A DNA stretch of 64,000 nucleotides from Cryptomeria japonica (GCF_030272615.1 NC_081408.1:769695336-769759335); one strand, 5' to 3'; positions 1-12,501 are shown, counted from the first letter of the stretch. The notes: a model not told the origin generated them from the letters alone. Translations and numbers: made by a program.

Positions 1-430
1 ATTAGAAATGGAGAAGTTAGAAATTATGAACGAAGAATACAAGGTAATATCAATCATATAATCATTTGTACAGAGGGTCAAATTTAAAGTGAATAGAAGT
101 CTATTAAAAAGTATAAAATTTATCTTTATTAACATGAAAAGGGGAATTATTATCTTTGTGCTCAAGTTTTTGAGATTTATCCATCCATGACAGCCAATGG
201 GAAGACCTTTTACAAGCAAAGGAAACTTGGCAGATAATAATCATGGCAACCTAGCAAGAAGCAGGTTATGCATTTCCAAAACATTTTCTTTTGAAATAAG
301 GTAGATTAAATCTTCCAGGACAGTTTTGTAGTAACTGTTTCACTTAATGCTTAAACATGCATTTTAATAGAGTTAATGTGATGACTGTAAAACAGAAAGT
401 TGTTTCAAGGATTTACAAGAGCTCAACCAG
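1..430. repeat. Left copy of a dispersed direct duplication
   Basis: This segment matches 6585-7165 in the same orientation, with many shared blocks such as the one starting 'cagagggtcaaattta' and the one starting 'tttgagatttatccatcc'. The right copy holds about 170 extra bases, near 6710-6865, that are absent here. Similarity stops at about 425 here and about 7160 there. No coding sequence is seen in it. The copy may begin to the left of the window. It could be a segmental duplication or the remains of an unrecognised element; it lacks obvious LTR ends. Confidence 0.8.
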
Positions 431-1724
431 AGCTCATTGTGAGATCTAATGGATCTAGTTCACATTGACAACTACTTGATTAATTACCTGTTACTTCAAA
501 ATGTTCAGACGAGTATGTATTTTATTATAATTTAAAATAAACTTACTATTGCTCTTCAATCACATCTTCTTCTTAGCATTGTTCCTTGAATGATCTTCAG
601 CGACTGCTTCCTTTGTCATTCGACTACTGAGTCTATTTATACACAAGCTAGGCAATTATTAAAGGAATGAATGGAAATAACTTCCAACTGGAAAGAACAT
701 TTATTTACACAATCCCATACAGTCAATGACAACCAACAGTGAATCAGAATTACTCCTCTTAATACTGAATCCACAACCTTTGTCAACATCCTATTTTTAG
801 CACTATAAATCCATAATATTATGCAGATTTTTCATTCGATCTGCAATTCTATTTGCAGGCTATAAATCATTCTTCAAGAAAACCAACAAATATAGTAAAG
901 AAGATCAACTATCAATTGCTTAGGATATTATCCTCTGTGTGTGTAAGCCACTTCCACGCTGGAAGCTTGAGACTAAGCAGCCCTAAAATATGGAGTGCTC
1001 TACATCATAATTTCTATAAAATTCTATTATAAAACTCGTTCACCAATTCATCAATCAAGATGCAGCTTTATGAATAAGTAATTAAATGGTATTGAAAAGG
1101 AATACCTATGATGGAAAAAATCAGGGAGGATTATCAAAACTTGTTACCGAGAGAATTTTCTAGAAACAAGAAATAGTTAGAAGCTGAATTTTTTTAGAAT
1201 TCCTGAAGTTTCTGAATTCAACCATAAATATGAAGCTTTGCAATGCAAAATAATGCAATGTATTGTGGTTGTATGTTGTCAGAATTGAATATAATAAAAA
1301 TTAAACTATTTAATCTTTTTATTTGATGTAGTATATTCTTTTACCTTATTTTATGTTGTTATTTCGATTTATAATTATATTATGAACTTAAATTTACAAA
1401 ACTTACTGATATACCCCTCTCGTTACCACTAAGATCTACCAATGGTTCTTGTGCTTTTATTCTTTCATAAAACTTAGCAAAGTTGGATGAACCCTTTTCT
1501 TTACGGAATTTATTATGGTCACTTCTTTCTTTCACGTATGTTACTCGCCTTTTCATATCTCTTCCATTCTTCGAACATATAGGTCCACACATATTCTTCT
1601 AACTGATCATTATTACCATCACATTGGGTTGTCATACTATTCCCTTCATTTCTAACTAACAACAACTTACGACGAAATTAATGTTTTTAATGGGTTTAAA
1701 ATAATAGAATGAATCTTAATATTT
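431..1724. other. Unassigned AT-rich DNA
   Basis: I see no convincing gene here. The short minus-strand frame at 1380-1592 has no recognisable motif. The stretch lies between the left copy of the direct duplication and the LINE insertion. Confidence 0.5.
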
Positions 1725-1737
1725 AACATATATGTAC
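1725..1737. repeat. LINE target-site duplication, left copy
   Basis: The 13-base string aacatatatgtac occurs here and again at 5857-5869, directly flanking the LINE body and its A-rich tail. A 13-bp duplication is in the normal range for target-primed reverse transcription of non-LTR elements. Confidence 0.85.
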
Positions 1738-1825
1738 TCTCACTTTCAATCATAGAGGAGGTCATTGACCCCCTGATCTCCAACTCTGATTGCGACATGC
1801 TCTTGGCCCCTTACTCTTTGGAGAA

Positions 1826-3540
1826 ATTAAAAAGGCCACCTTTGCACTTCACCCACACAAGGCACCTGGCCCTGATGGCATCACGGCTGAACTCTTTCAA
1901 AAAGGCTGGGAGTTCATGGGAAAGGATATATAGACTGTGGTGGAAGAATTTTGGAAAAAACACAAGTTTGTAAAAGAGATGAATCACACTATTATCTGTC
2001 TCATTCCCAAAAAGGTGGATTGCGACTCCATGTTTGATTATCAGCCAATATCACTTTGCAACACCATCTACAAGATAATCTCCAAGGCAATGGCTGAAAG
2101 ATTGAAGATACTGCTCCCAAAGTTAGTCTCTGAAAATCAGAATGGGTTTACACCGGGTAGGGAAATTGCGGACAGCATCATCCTAGTGTCGGAAGTCATT
2201 CATTCACTACACAAGGAAAAACTAAAAGGTATGATTGTTAAACTCGATGTTGCCAAAGCTTACGATAAAGTAATTTGGAGATTTCTTTGCCATGTACTTG
2301 TCAAATTTGGTTTTCCTGGAAAATGCATTGAATGCATAAAATTTTGCATTAGCATTGTTAAGTTTTCAATACTTATCAATGTAAGATTAAGTGGATTCTT
2401 TGGAGCCACGAATGGCCTACAACAAGGGGATCCCTTGTCTCCTTCATTGTTTGTTCTCATGGTAGAAGTGTTGGGGAGACTAATAAAAAAGAGGCACCAC
2501 AAAGGCATTTGGAAAGGAATCAAAGTCCATGAATAGTTTGAAGCAATTACACATTCTCAATTTTCTCATGACACCATCATATTCGGTGAGGCTTCCATCC
2601 AGGAAGCTTCAAGCATTAGGAACACACTAGAGGAGTATACATTGGCCTCAAGACAAGTTATGAATAAAGGAAAATCCCAGTTGTTCTTCTTTAACACCAA
2701 TAGGCAAGCCCAAGGCAGAATTGCACAACTCTTGGACATAAGCATTGCGGAGCTCCTGATCAAGTATTTAGGGGTCTAGATTAACAAAGGGTGTAGACAA
2801 TCCCAAATTTGGGAAGATGTTATTAAATCTTGTCAATCTAAATCAGAGAATTGGAAAAATAGATGGCTAACTCAAGCCGATAGAATTACCACGATCAAAC
2901 CTGTTCTATCAGCAATTCCAATATATAGCATGTCATGTTTCAAAATGTCATTCGCTGTTGGAAAAAGTCTGAATAACTTATTGAAAAACTTTGTGTGGGA
3001 TGGAGCTAAAGACAATAGGAAAATTCTGCTCATCAATTGGGACACTTTATGCCTTATTAAGGAAGATGGTGGAGCTGGCCTTAGGAAAATGGAATTACAG
3101 AATTCTGTTCTAGGTGTAAGCTATCTTGGAAAATGTGTAAGGAACCTCAAAAATTGTGGTGCAGGTTGTTCCAAAAGAAGTATCTTGATTCAGAAGACAC
3201 TAACAAAATTCTCATGATGGCAAATACTGAGAGAGGCTCAGCTGCTTGGAACTTCTTATGGGATTGCAGGCATATTATCACAGATCACATCTCATGGCAA
3301 ATTGGTAATGGTTGCACTGCATTGTTTTGGAGAGACTCTTGGGACGGGTTTCTAGCATTAGCAGAAACATTTAAAGACAAGGGATGGGTTGACATGGTGG
3401 AAAATTGCATAGGACAACATGTGTGCAATTACATGGAAGATCAAGTTGATCAAAATGGCCTAAGGAAATGGAAAAAAATCAACATTGGAAATCCCTCATT
3501 ATGTGAGCAGCTATGGAAAGCAATAAAAGATAGGAAAATA
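1826..3540 (+). pseudogene. LINE reverse transcriptase domain (broken)
   Basis: In order I read HKAPGPDGITAELFQ (about 1855-1900), the block around IPKKVDCDSMFDYQPISLCN, LDVAKAYDKV (RT motif A region, about 2240-2270), NGLQQGDPLSPSLF (motif B, about 2410-2450), and FSHDTIIFGE (about 2560-2585) where a FADD-type catalytic motif is expected. The second aspartate pair has therefore decayed to HD. In-frame TAG stops lie at 1931-1933, 2534-2536 and about 2777. Reading-frame changes occur near 1825, 3120 and 3540. The family copies its own RNA by target-primed reverse transcription. This copy cannot do so. Confidence 0.92.
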
Positions 3541-4102
3541 TCGGAGTAGCTCCAAACTCGGATATGAAGTTCAAAGGCAAAGAGGCTCCATTAACACTTG
3601 GCCACATAAATCGTGTTGGAATCAAAAAGTACTTCCAAAAGTCGGGGCTTTCTTGTGGATCGCTCTTCATAATAGAATCCTAATGGGGGATAGACTCAAA
3701 ACTATTGGTATCTTGGGCTCTAATCACTATGTTATGTGTTGTGCAGAGGAAGAATCAGCAAATCATCTACTATTTTGTTGCCTAGTGGCAGAATATTGTT
3801 GGAATTGGTTCCTTGAAAGAATAAATTGGGCAATGGCTAAAAATGAAAGACTATTTGACTTCATTCTTGCTTGGCCAAACAGACAGAAGACAAAATGGTG
3901 TGATCTATGGTTAATTGGACCATCCTTAATAGTATGGCACATCTGGAAGGAAAGGAACAGGAGAATTTTCAAAGAGGCATCATTGCCACAATTCATGCTT
4001 GTGGAAAAAATCAAAACTACAATAGAGGAAGTAATAAATGGAAAGAAAATAAAAGGCAGTCCTAAAGTATATACTAATTGGGATGCACTAATGGACAAAT
4101 GA
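3541..4102 (+). pseudogene. LINE zf-RVT (RT-associated zinc-binding) region
   Basis: The segment has the pattern VLPKVGAFLWIALHNRIL followed by CCAEEESANHLLFCC, typical of the zinc-binding domain found after the RT in plant LINEs (family zf-RVT). It is in the frame of the RT before 3120 and of the RNase H that follows, so the frameshift pair near 3120 and 3540 affects only the middle part. A TGA ends this open stretch at 4100-4102, within what should be continuous coding sequence. Confidence 0.85.
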
Positions 4103-4663
4103 TGGGCTCTTAAAGAACCGCAATTATATGTCCCTCCGACAAAGCATCCGGATAGAAAAGCAATCAGATGGAAGGCCCCTCCAATGGATTGGACAAAATT
4201 AAACTTCGACGGTGCTAGTAAGGGGAACCCAAGTGAATCCGGTATAGGAGCCATAATCCAAGATGAGCAGGGCAATATCCTTCATGGGTTGTTTGGTGGC
4301 ATTGGAGTTGCCACAAACAATGAAGCTAAGATTCATGCACTAGAGGCAGGACTGCATCTTTGTATTAGGTAGGGACTCTCTTGAATCATAATAGAGGGTG
4401 ACTCACAGATTATAATAAATGGGATCAGTCGGTCAAGTTTACATAACTGGAAGCTTAATAAATGGGTACCAATGATAAACGAGCATCTAAGAACAATTGA
4501 GAGCTACGAGATTGGGCATGTCTACAGAGAAGGCAATCAAGTGGTTGATTACCTTACGAACCCTGGAGTTGGAGGAAATGATGACCCTATTTATTTTAGC
4601 CAGACATCTGCTACGGAGGATATCAAAGGACAATGTGTGAAGGACTACCAAAGATATCCATGA
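4103..4663 (+). pseudogene. LINE C-terminal RNase H domain
   Basis: The sequence reads KLNFDGASKGNP (first Asp), then NNEAKIHALEAGL (Glu), then IEGDSQIIING (second Asp), then HVYREGNQVVDYL (last Asp), the four acidic positions of RNase HI in the right order and spacing. Two in-frame stops (about 4370 and 4382) break it between the Glu and second Asp motifs. Plant L1-like elements are known to carry this extra RNase H after the RT. Here it shares the RT frame. Confidence 0.88.
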
Positions 4664-5012
4664 CAGGGTATCGTGTAGCATGCCTGCATTTTTTGGATCT
4701 ACCTGCCTGTCGAGACATTGTGGTGGCACCATGGTAAACATTGGAGGAGTACGATACTAAAAACTTGAACAAACAAAAACAAGCTCTTTGGTGGTAGGAT
4801 CACATAGCCCCTGAACAACTCATCATGATGCCTGGAAATATCCACCACATCGTCCATGCTTCGGTGCAGAATGGAGATCCTGCCAAGATATGGACAGGGA
4901 ATAATTGATGACTATCTCCAAATCGCATCCTTATAAGAAGACCGTCTCGGTGAAGGCTAACTATGAGAGAGCAAGTGTCATTTTGGGAGCATTATAGAGA
5001 CAGAGTTGAGCC

Positions 5013-5667
5013 ATGGCATATTTTGGAATAATCGGCTGCGTCAATTGCGAAGGCACGCTAAATATGCAATTGAGAAACCTGTTCTCCACGGATGACCATG
5101 TGTATGATTTTTTTCGGGGGCTCGTTGGCATCACTCTAAACTTTGAAAGGCATTGGTGTGACACAATGGTGCTGGAAGTTGTCCTCTTGGCTTTGGTGGA
5201 TGTCATCGACTCTGGGGGAGCGCATGATTGAACTATTTGCAGGGTTTATAAAACCATTCATTGCGAACAGCATTGCCAATGTCATTTTAAGTCTGGAGGA
5301 GGCTATCAAAGTAAGCATACTGAAAGTCTACTTTCAGTTCGATAACTACCTACCCGCGAAAACAGAGGAAGACCCTGAAGATGAGGATAGTAATGACTCT
5401 GCCAAGGATGATGAATCTACTGATAGTGACACCGTTCGAGAGATGGCCCACAAGGAGGTTTGGAAGGAGGAACGTGAGCGACTGAAGACATCTGGAGAGA
5501 ATGCATGGGAAGTATTTAGATGTGCAGTATTTAATGGAAACATGGAACCTTTTCAAAGATTGACTGAGTCAAATGATTGGTGGCTCCCTAAGAACTCCAC
5601 CCGCAATGCAATTAACATTGGTGAATATGCAGCTGTGATTTATCAAGCCATTGGTGGGCAGATGTAA
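5013..5667 (+). pseudogene. Unrecognised C-terminal extension of the LINE
   Basis: Two overlapping open stretches (5013-5231 and 5143-5667) lie between the RNase H and the LINE tail. The first reads as a mixed hydrophobic segment. The second has an acidic linker (TEEDPEDEDSNDSAKDDEST) followed by a region rich in charged and tryptophan residues, ending in AVIYQAIGGQM. The frame change between the two suggests one decayed coding region. I do not recognise a domain. Being inside the target-site duplication, it belongs to the element rather than to the host. Confidence 0.5.
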
Positions 5668-5856
5668 TTTTGGGGTAGATTAGGATGACATTGTTTAGCT
5701 ATTAGTATGATGAAAATGTGTAGGGAGTGTAAGGTCGACAAGGATTCTCTTATCTAAAAACTATGTAATTTTTTTAAGATTTATGCAATATAAGGAGCTA
5801 TCCCCATTAATGATAGCACTTACTTTTAAAATAAAATAAAAACAAACAAACAAACA

Positions 5857-5869
5857 AACATATATGTAC
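5857..5869. repeat. LINE target-site duplication, right copy
   Basis: Identical 13 bases to 1725-1737, placed directly after the A-rich LINE tail. Confidence 0.85.
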
Positions 5870-6584
5870 CCTGAATTTCATACAATTATGATAAGCAAAT
5901 TTCATTAATGAATTTCAGTAAAATAAAAAAATAGATATTTTGTAATTTATTAATGATTATGTGCATAATTTGTATTTTAAATCATTAATTTTGTTAAATT
6001 AGATATTAATAATTTTAGATTATGACATAAAAAATAGTTAATTTAGGGCTAGAGTTGTTCAATTAGAATGTTGTTAAAGGTTACCTTTCTCTTTAGGTCG
6101 GGATTTAGTAAAAGTAAAAGTCTTACATGACATGTGCATCCAAACAAATAATGTTGCTTTGAAATTGTCCATAGATGAAAATGACTCAAATGACACAAAA
6201 ATCTAATTTATTCTAGAATATACACTCAAACATAAAATATAAATTATATTTAAACTCAAACAAAAATTGAATCTAATGCACCTTTTGAATAAATATAAAT
6301 ATAAAATCGTGTATTTAAATTATATTTAATTTTCTTCCTTTTAAATCAATGTAAGACCTAAGCTAAGTCATAAAATAACACAATATAATATCTTTAAAAA
6401 CTATTATAATTTATCAGTTTTATATAATTGAAAGCCTAAAAAATACACTTCATAATTAATAAAATTGTATTGTTTTCCTCATAAAGAATTAAGAATTATT
6501 ATTATCTAAATTTTATTATCAGTCTTTCCTAAATTTTAATTAGAAACATTGTGAATATAAATGCATTTTGATCAATTGTGAATA
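5870..6584. other. Unassigned AT-rich DNA
   Basis: Very AT-rich, with no reading frame of note and no recognised repeat. Before the LINE insertion this stretch was continuous with 431-1724, so those two pieces form one spacer between the direct duplicates. Confidence 0.5.
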
Positions 6585-7165
6585 CAGGGTAATGTCAATC
6601 AGATAATCATTTGTACAGAGGGTCAAATTTAACGTGAATAGATTAAATAGAAGCCTATTAAAAAGAAAAAAATATATCTTTTATTAATCTGAAAAGGGGA
6701 CATTATTATTAAGTAATTCCTGATAGAGACCTCCTTAATATGTAAATACAATTGAAGCCTGGAAAAACAAAATTTTAAAAATGATTTCGGAATTGTTTTC
6801 ATTTTTTTAAAATTTCTGATCCATTGTGCCCCGTTGCAGGTTTTGTGATCATCAAAAGCTGAATTTTCTGTTCAAGTTTTTGAGATTTATCCATCCATGA
6901 TAGCCAATGGAAAGACTGGGTTCTAAATAATAATCATGGATACACCTTTGACACACAAAGGAAACTTGGCAGATAATAATCATGGCAACCCAGCCAGAAG
7001 CAGGTTATGCACTTCCAAAACATTTTGTTATAAAAGAAGGTAGATTCAATCTTCTAGGACTGTTTTGCAGCAAATGTTTTACTGAATGACTTAAACATGC
7101 ATTGTAATGGAGTTAATTTGATGACTGTAAAACACACAGTTGATTCAAGGATTTACAATCAAAAT
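6585..7165. repeat. Right copy of the dispersed direct duplication
   Basis: Matches 1-430 in direct orientation with scattered substitutions. It carries about 170 bases near 6710-6865 that the left copy lacks, plus a short internal repeat of 'ataataatcatgg' around 6930 and 6975. No coding content is recognised. Confidence 0.8.
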
Positions 7166-9201
7166 CAACCAAGAGGACCCCTCAAAGATCTTATTCTTAC
7201 CATATTCTTTGTCATTGTGTCTTCAACTTGACTGAAGGGGAACAAACCTTATCAATTAAAAATATTTTTAAAACAAATAAATTTAGATACCATTAAAACA
7301 AAATTCAATATATATTATTAGAAACATATGCAAAAGTAAATTTTTTAGACAATTCCAATAAAATAAAAAGAAAATACAAAGTTACAATGTCGTATAACAT
7401 TGCAACTATCCAAGTCCAATTGGAGAAAGAAGTAGTGGAGTTTCTTAAGAATTTTTCTTAATTATGTTGTTTTGTGCTCTTCACAGTGCTATCATTTTGT
7501 CACTTTTGGTTCTCTTGCTGAACCTTTCATGTTTTATCTATTTTCTAACTAGGCTTCGGGGCTCCATCCGGTAGTAAATTTCTGTCCAATGTGAAGCCAA
7601 CAGAATTCCAGGTTGGCAGATTTTCGATGCATTGCAAAACTTGATATGCAGAATCGTGACCAAGGTGCATCTATTCAAGTTGAAGGGAATAGAATACTAT
7701 GTTAAATGATCAAAACAAATAAATTCAGATGTTATTAAAACAACATTCAATATATATAGATACATATATTTTCAAAAACATATTAAAAGTAAATATTCTA
7801 AACAATTTTATAAATATATAAATTTTTCAATCCTATTCTAAATAATATTATATAACTATTCAACATTAAAAATAAATAAATATTCTACCTATGTGTTAGC
7901 TTTCCAATTCCACCCATTCTAACAAACAATCGCTTCCAGATATACTGCTGGAACATATACACTAGTTAATATCGCTACTATAATGAAAACAAAAACAGAA
8001 GTTTAAGATAACATAGCATAGCACCAAAAGCAATGAAGAAAACAAAAGAAAACAGAGTTATATTATATGCAACTTCCCACCTGGTTGCTGAATTTTGGGA
8101 TATTTCCATTTGGAAACATTACATTTCATCAACATTTCAACAAAACCCCGTCTCTTAATCACAAGCTCAAAACTTAAGATGCTTATGCAGCAAATGAATG
8201 GCTTGCCTTTGAACAAGAGCCCGAGTTCCTCCTTTATAGAAAATTCTAGGGTTAGGGCTTCTTATTACGCCGAAGACGGACAACCTTCTTTTTTTTTTTT
8301 TCAGATCGACGGTTCATAGCAGATGATCAGATGATTATTTACCGTTGGATTTCGCTGTTCACGCATTTCGCATTTTTGGCCGAATCCTTATGGTTGTCCA
8401 TTCACGCATCTTCCAATCCCTTCAGCTTTTTGACTCCGTCGGTATAGTAAAAATCTCCTTAGTGGGTTTAGGTTAAAAATATAGAATGTTTTTATTTTGA
8501 ATATTGAATACATATACTTTAGAAATTAAATTTGAGGTACTCATTAATTTTATTTTAATTAAACTTGTACTCAAGGGCCCAAGTGAAAAAACATGAGGAT
8601 GAGGTGCTTCTAAAGTGCCAAACCTTTTTTCAAAATGGTAGGTGTATATTAGGGGAGAGGACTCAATCTTCTCATAATCTTATGTGGAAATTTCAAATCA
8701 CTTTTAAATTTTTTACATCAACTTACTTGAGAAGTCCCTTCCTTATAACAAAGGTTTTAGAGCCACATCATGAAATATGATGCCACATGAGCATGTTTTT
8801 AAGAGGCATGAGGAGCTTTTATTTGCAATATTATTTTATGTTAGATTTTAAGTTAATTTTATGATAAATATGATAAAAAAAATGTAATGTTTGATAAGTT
8901 AATTTTTATAATTGAAAGGAACAATTATACATATTAATGTATTATTATGTAAACTCTATTAAAATCTAAATATTTTGCAAAAACTATACAATTAAAACAT
9001 ATAATTTAAGGTGAGTTGACAATTTTGGGTGGAGATGGTTTTGACGGTTTTTTGCATGGTTGTTTTTCTATAATGTGTGTCTCTTTGTGGTTTTCCCGCC
9101 ATCATACCACATTTATTGCAAGATTTTTTAGCCTTTTAATGGCCTAGGCAACCTCAATCTAGCTATTAATGTTGGTGTTGGAGTTTTGGCATCTCACGAT
9201 C
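7166..9201. other. Unassigned region with a short internal duplication
   Basis: No gene could be assigned. An imperfect direct repeat links 7265-7345 and 7712-7812 (shared core 'attaaaacaaaattcaata'-like). Around 8231-8257 there is a TATA-like string next to 'ctagggttaggg'. On the minus strand this reads as a telo-box (CCCTAACCCTAG) followed by TATAAAGG, an arrangement seen in plant promoters, but no minus-strand gene follows that I can identify. Confidence 0.4.
8231..8257 (-). promoter_or_regulatory. Possible telo-box plus TATA-like element
   Basis: On the minus strand the sequence reads CCCTAACCCTAG and then, after a short gap, TCTATAAAGG. Telo-boxes near TATA elements are known from plant promoters of translation-related genes. 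Here no downstream coding region supports a working promoter, so it may be a relic or chance. Confidence 0.25.
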
Positions 9202-10195
9202 ATGGCACCCCCGAACAAACATACTAGGAAATTTGTTCCCAAAGCTTTTCACAAGGTACACTTTTTGGTAGCCTAGATTTTTTCTTGCCTATTCAAGACT
9301 TTGATAATGTTTGTCAATGGGTTGAAAATTTTAATTTAATATGTTATTTTGTTGGGAGGGTTCCAAAGCCTTGGCCCTCATGGGGTCATGGTTGACGACA
9401 TCTAGAATCTCACCAAAGGTTTTTTTTTTGTTTCACTTTGTCGATTCCACTCATATGCTTGATATTCTACGTCATGGACCTTGGTTTTTCAGTCCTCTTT
9501 ACTTGTTTTCCAGTCTTGGTTAGACTTTTCTCTCTCTAATGAAAAGAAACTTAAAGTCCAAGTCTAGATTGAGCCTCCTAGTCTCCCTTTGTCTTGTTGG
9601 CCCTTTTTGCAAACCATTGCTCAATCCATTGGCAAGGTGGTTTGCATGGAGCCTAACTATTTTTTTCATACTTATCTTCAAAAAAGGGTATGCATTGAAG
9701 TAGACTTGTCTTGGGACCTCAAGGAGACTATAGATATTCAGATGGAAGGTTTGTGATACTCTCAATGAGTAATCTATCTAAACTTGCCCAATGCTTTCAA
9801 TGCCAATCTTCAGAACATAAGATTAAGGACTGTCCTTTGGCCACTAATACATTTGGCCTAGATTTCGGACTGAGGTTTCCGACGGAGAAGGTATATTTTG
9901 GCCAAATTTGATTTTTTTTTGAAAAAATGCTCGTGTTCATCATAATTCCAATGGAAATTTCCCATTTGGTTTCGACGAAGAAGGCATTAGCAATGAGAAT
10001 TTTCTTTTTTTCAAAAAAGTGCTCAAGTTCGTCGTAATGCCGATGCCAAGGGCCATTACTTTAAAAAAAAGAAAAGGGAAACTCATTTGTGCATTGTAAT
10101 CCCGTGTAGGCATCTGTGGCAACTTCAACCCCCAAGAACATCAAACCCGCGTCGAAGGCATTTGTGGTATTACTTGCAATCCCGCACAAGAGGTA
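9202..10195 (+). pseudogene. LINE ORF1 (DUF4283-like plus CCHC knuckle) remnant
   Basis: Read across several frames, the segment shows the order of a plant LINE ORF1 or gag-like protein. A start-like MAPPNKHTRKF lies at 9202. Then comes a hydrophobic stretch with LRHGPWFF, then WPFLQTIAQSIGKVV and CIEVDLSW, and at about 9800-9840 the zinc knuckle CFQCQSSEHKIKDC (CX2CX4HX4C). DUF4283-type domains with LRxGPWxF and a following knuckle are the family signature. Many stops and frameshifts are present. The tail after 9911 is tentative. Confidence 0.72.
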
Positions 10196-10208
10196 GATTC
10201 AAATTGCC

Positions 10209-11035
10209 CTAGTTTTTAATTTCATGTTGCAAAAAATATACATCTCTTTGCAGCATCGTATCTAACAATTCACGAGCCTTGTCCATGTTTCCACATTTTG
10301 CATTCATGTCAAATAGGGCATTTGCAAGTACAACACCTAACAAAATTCCTCTATCTGTTATGCTTTGATGGATGTCCATACCCTGTTCCAAAGCTCCCAT
10401 TTTTGCACAAGCAGGGAGGATGCTGGCAAAGGTTGTGGAATTTGGCTTTATGCCTTCCAATTTCATTTGCTTGAAAGTCTCTAAAGCCTTTTTGACAAAT
10501 CCATTTTGTGCATATCCAACAATCATTGCAATCCACGAGACAACATTTCTTTCAAGCATTCTATCAAACAGTTCACGTGCCTTGTCTATGCTTCCACATT
10601 TTGCATACATGTCTACCAGGGCAGTTTCAACTATAATAGTTGACAAAATTCCTCTATCCTTTATGCTTCGATGAATGTCCATACCCTGTTCCAAATCTCC
10701 CATTTTGGCATAGGCAGGGAGGATAGTAGCAATGGTCGTGGAATTTGGCTTTACACCTGTTGATTGCATTTGCTTGAAAGTTTCTAAAGCCTTCTCAACA
10801 AATCCATTTTGTGCATATCCGGAAATCATTGTAGTCCAGGAAACCACATTTCTTTGAGGCAATCCGTCAAAAAGTTCTCGTGCCTTGTCTATGCTTCCAC
10901 ATTTTGCATACATGCTAACAGAGAAGTTGCAACTACATCTGACAAAATTCCTCTATCTTTTATGCTTTGATGGATGTTCATACCCTATTCCAAAGCTCCC
11001 ATTTTGGCACAGGCTAGGAGTACGCTGGAAAATGT
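10209..11035 (-). pseudogene. PPR-repeat protein fragment (PLS type)
   Basis: A 234-codon open frame (10913 down to 10209) has repeated blocks reading MYAKCGSIDKARELFD, NVVSWTTMISGYAQNGF, KPNSTT and ALEQGMDIH, the classic pentatricopeptide pattern of 31-36-residue repeats. PPR proteins bind organelle RNA and act in editing, splicing or stability. Similar sequence continues upstream on the minus strand to about 11035, but a one-base loss near 10912 shifts the frame just before MYAKCG. There is no start region and no C-terminal E or DYW part, so this is a gene fragment. It resembles the PPR pieces at 44495-45227 and 56633-57140. Confidence 0.9.
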
Positions 11036-12501
11036 AACTAAAGAAATACAATGATCAGCTCCAAAGACATCAAACCACTACTAACAAAACCAAGAGTCTA
11101 AAATATGATAGGGAATAGTGTGAGTTGTCCTGAAATAAAATATTTTATTTTCAATTTCAACTAAAACATAATTACTCAACCATTTAATGTTATTAATAAG
11201 TGTTTAATTTATGAAAGAGATAAATGGTTGGCCACAAGTACATGAGTTACGAAATGCACACAAATAAGTGAATTTGATATTCAAAACTATCTACAATGAA
11301 TTCAATTCTTGTCCATTAGTCATTTATGTTTGCAATAAGCATCTTTCTTTGTTTTTCTTAATCTTTACTCAAAGTTATGTGCATATTTCACATTCTATAA
11401 TTAGGATATCAATTGATATGGCTGAACACTAGCATGATGTTTGTGTTGTGGTATAGATGCATGGAAACATAATTATGGGATTGTTATATTATAGAGATCA
11501 TAAATCTAGATATCGCATATTAGTTCTAGCTCTTCTTGGATTGAGTTTAAAGTTGACATACAGTCATAAAGCCATTATTAGCAGATCTATCCATTTCTAG
11601 TAAAGACAATTAAGAAAGTCATTTTGATATTGAGAGTTTCTTATATGTTTACCTATTGATCATTATTAAGCCATAATATTTAGGTTTATTTATCTCTCTT
11701 GCAAAACCTCTATAAGTGTCCTAGATTGTCCCTACTACTCACTCTTCAATGAAATAGTGCAGTTCTAAAGATTTGTTGCACAAGATGGTGTTGAACGTAT
11801 CAACAAGGCTAGCATGGAAGGCATGTTCAAGCTTCCACTTGTACAACTTACAACAAATGATTTGTTGATAGAAGAAATTCTTGAAATAGGGATACAATCG
11901 AAAGACAAGTAAGTACATACAAACCTCCTCAGTTGAAAGTAAAATCTGTGTATAAAAAGAGTACATTGAATCCCAATCCATAAACATAATAGAGATACCA
12001 ATAGAGACTTAATTGGATGTAGAAAGTCGCACCAAAGTTGTTAGAGTATGCTAAGCTAGTAAATAATGTTTCCTAAAGCCACATTAGTATTTTACCTAGA
12101 TCATTATATACCAAAACTAACTATAGTAATCCTTTTGAGGATTCATTTCATGGTGCTAGATCTTCATTTAGTTCCACTTCTTGTTGGAGAAAAGAACAGT
12201 TATTTCTTGAGGTAGATGAATATCCCATCAACAAAGGACAAGACCCTTTCTAGAATATAACAAATTCTACTCCAACAAAAGATCATGGGGGTTTCACTAG
12301 AGATATTGAATAAGAGATAGACTTCTACTGCTGCATTAAAATCATTGGCATGTTCTTCATTTATTGATGTAAACTCTCTATGATGCCACCACAACCAACA
12401 AAGGTGTAAAAAGTTGTTGCAATGCATGGATTTTTAGGATTGTACTTTGAGAAAACAGAATTAAAGTATGGAAGCAGGATCTGCCAGCTCCTGAGGGAAT
12501 C
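11036..12501. other. Unassigned DNA upstream of the CWC22 copy
   Basis: Several short minus-strand frames (11739-12001, 12200-12588) have no recognisable motif and overlap one another in different frames. I see no repeat structure and no RNA gene. Confidence 0.45.

Larger units (their letters stand above)
1738..5856 (+). mobile_element. 5'-truncated plant LINE (L1-like) retrotransposon
   Basis: The element starts inside the region before the reverse transcriptase and runs through RT, a zinc-binding RT-associated region, RNase H and a further C-terminal stretch. It ends in an A-rich tail of the form (aaac)n at 5840-5856. ORF1 and the endonuclease are missing, as expected from incomplete reverse transcription. 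A 13-bp target-site duplication brackets it (1725-1737 and 5857-5869). Several stops and frameshifts show it is dead. The short 3' region near 5770-5815, 'aatataaggagctatcccc', resembles other plant LINE ends. Confidence 0.92.

Noticed and set aside
1-7165. The 1-430 and 6585-7165 copies as LTRs of one element
   Set aside because: No TG...CA ends, primer site or polypurine tract were seen, and the copies differ by a large internal gap.
7961-7975. 'cactagttaa' as the left CACTA terminus
   Set aside because: It lacks nearby CGTCG-type subterminal repeats, agrees with the right end for only seven bases, and would enclose the unrelated PPR and CWC22 copies.
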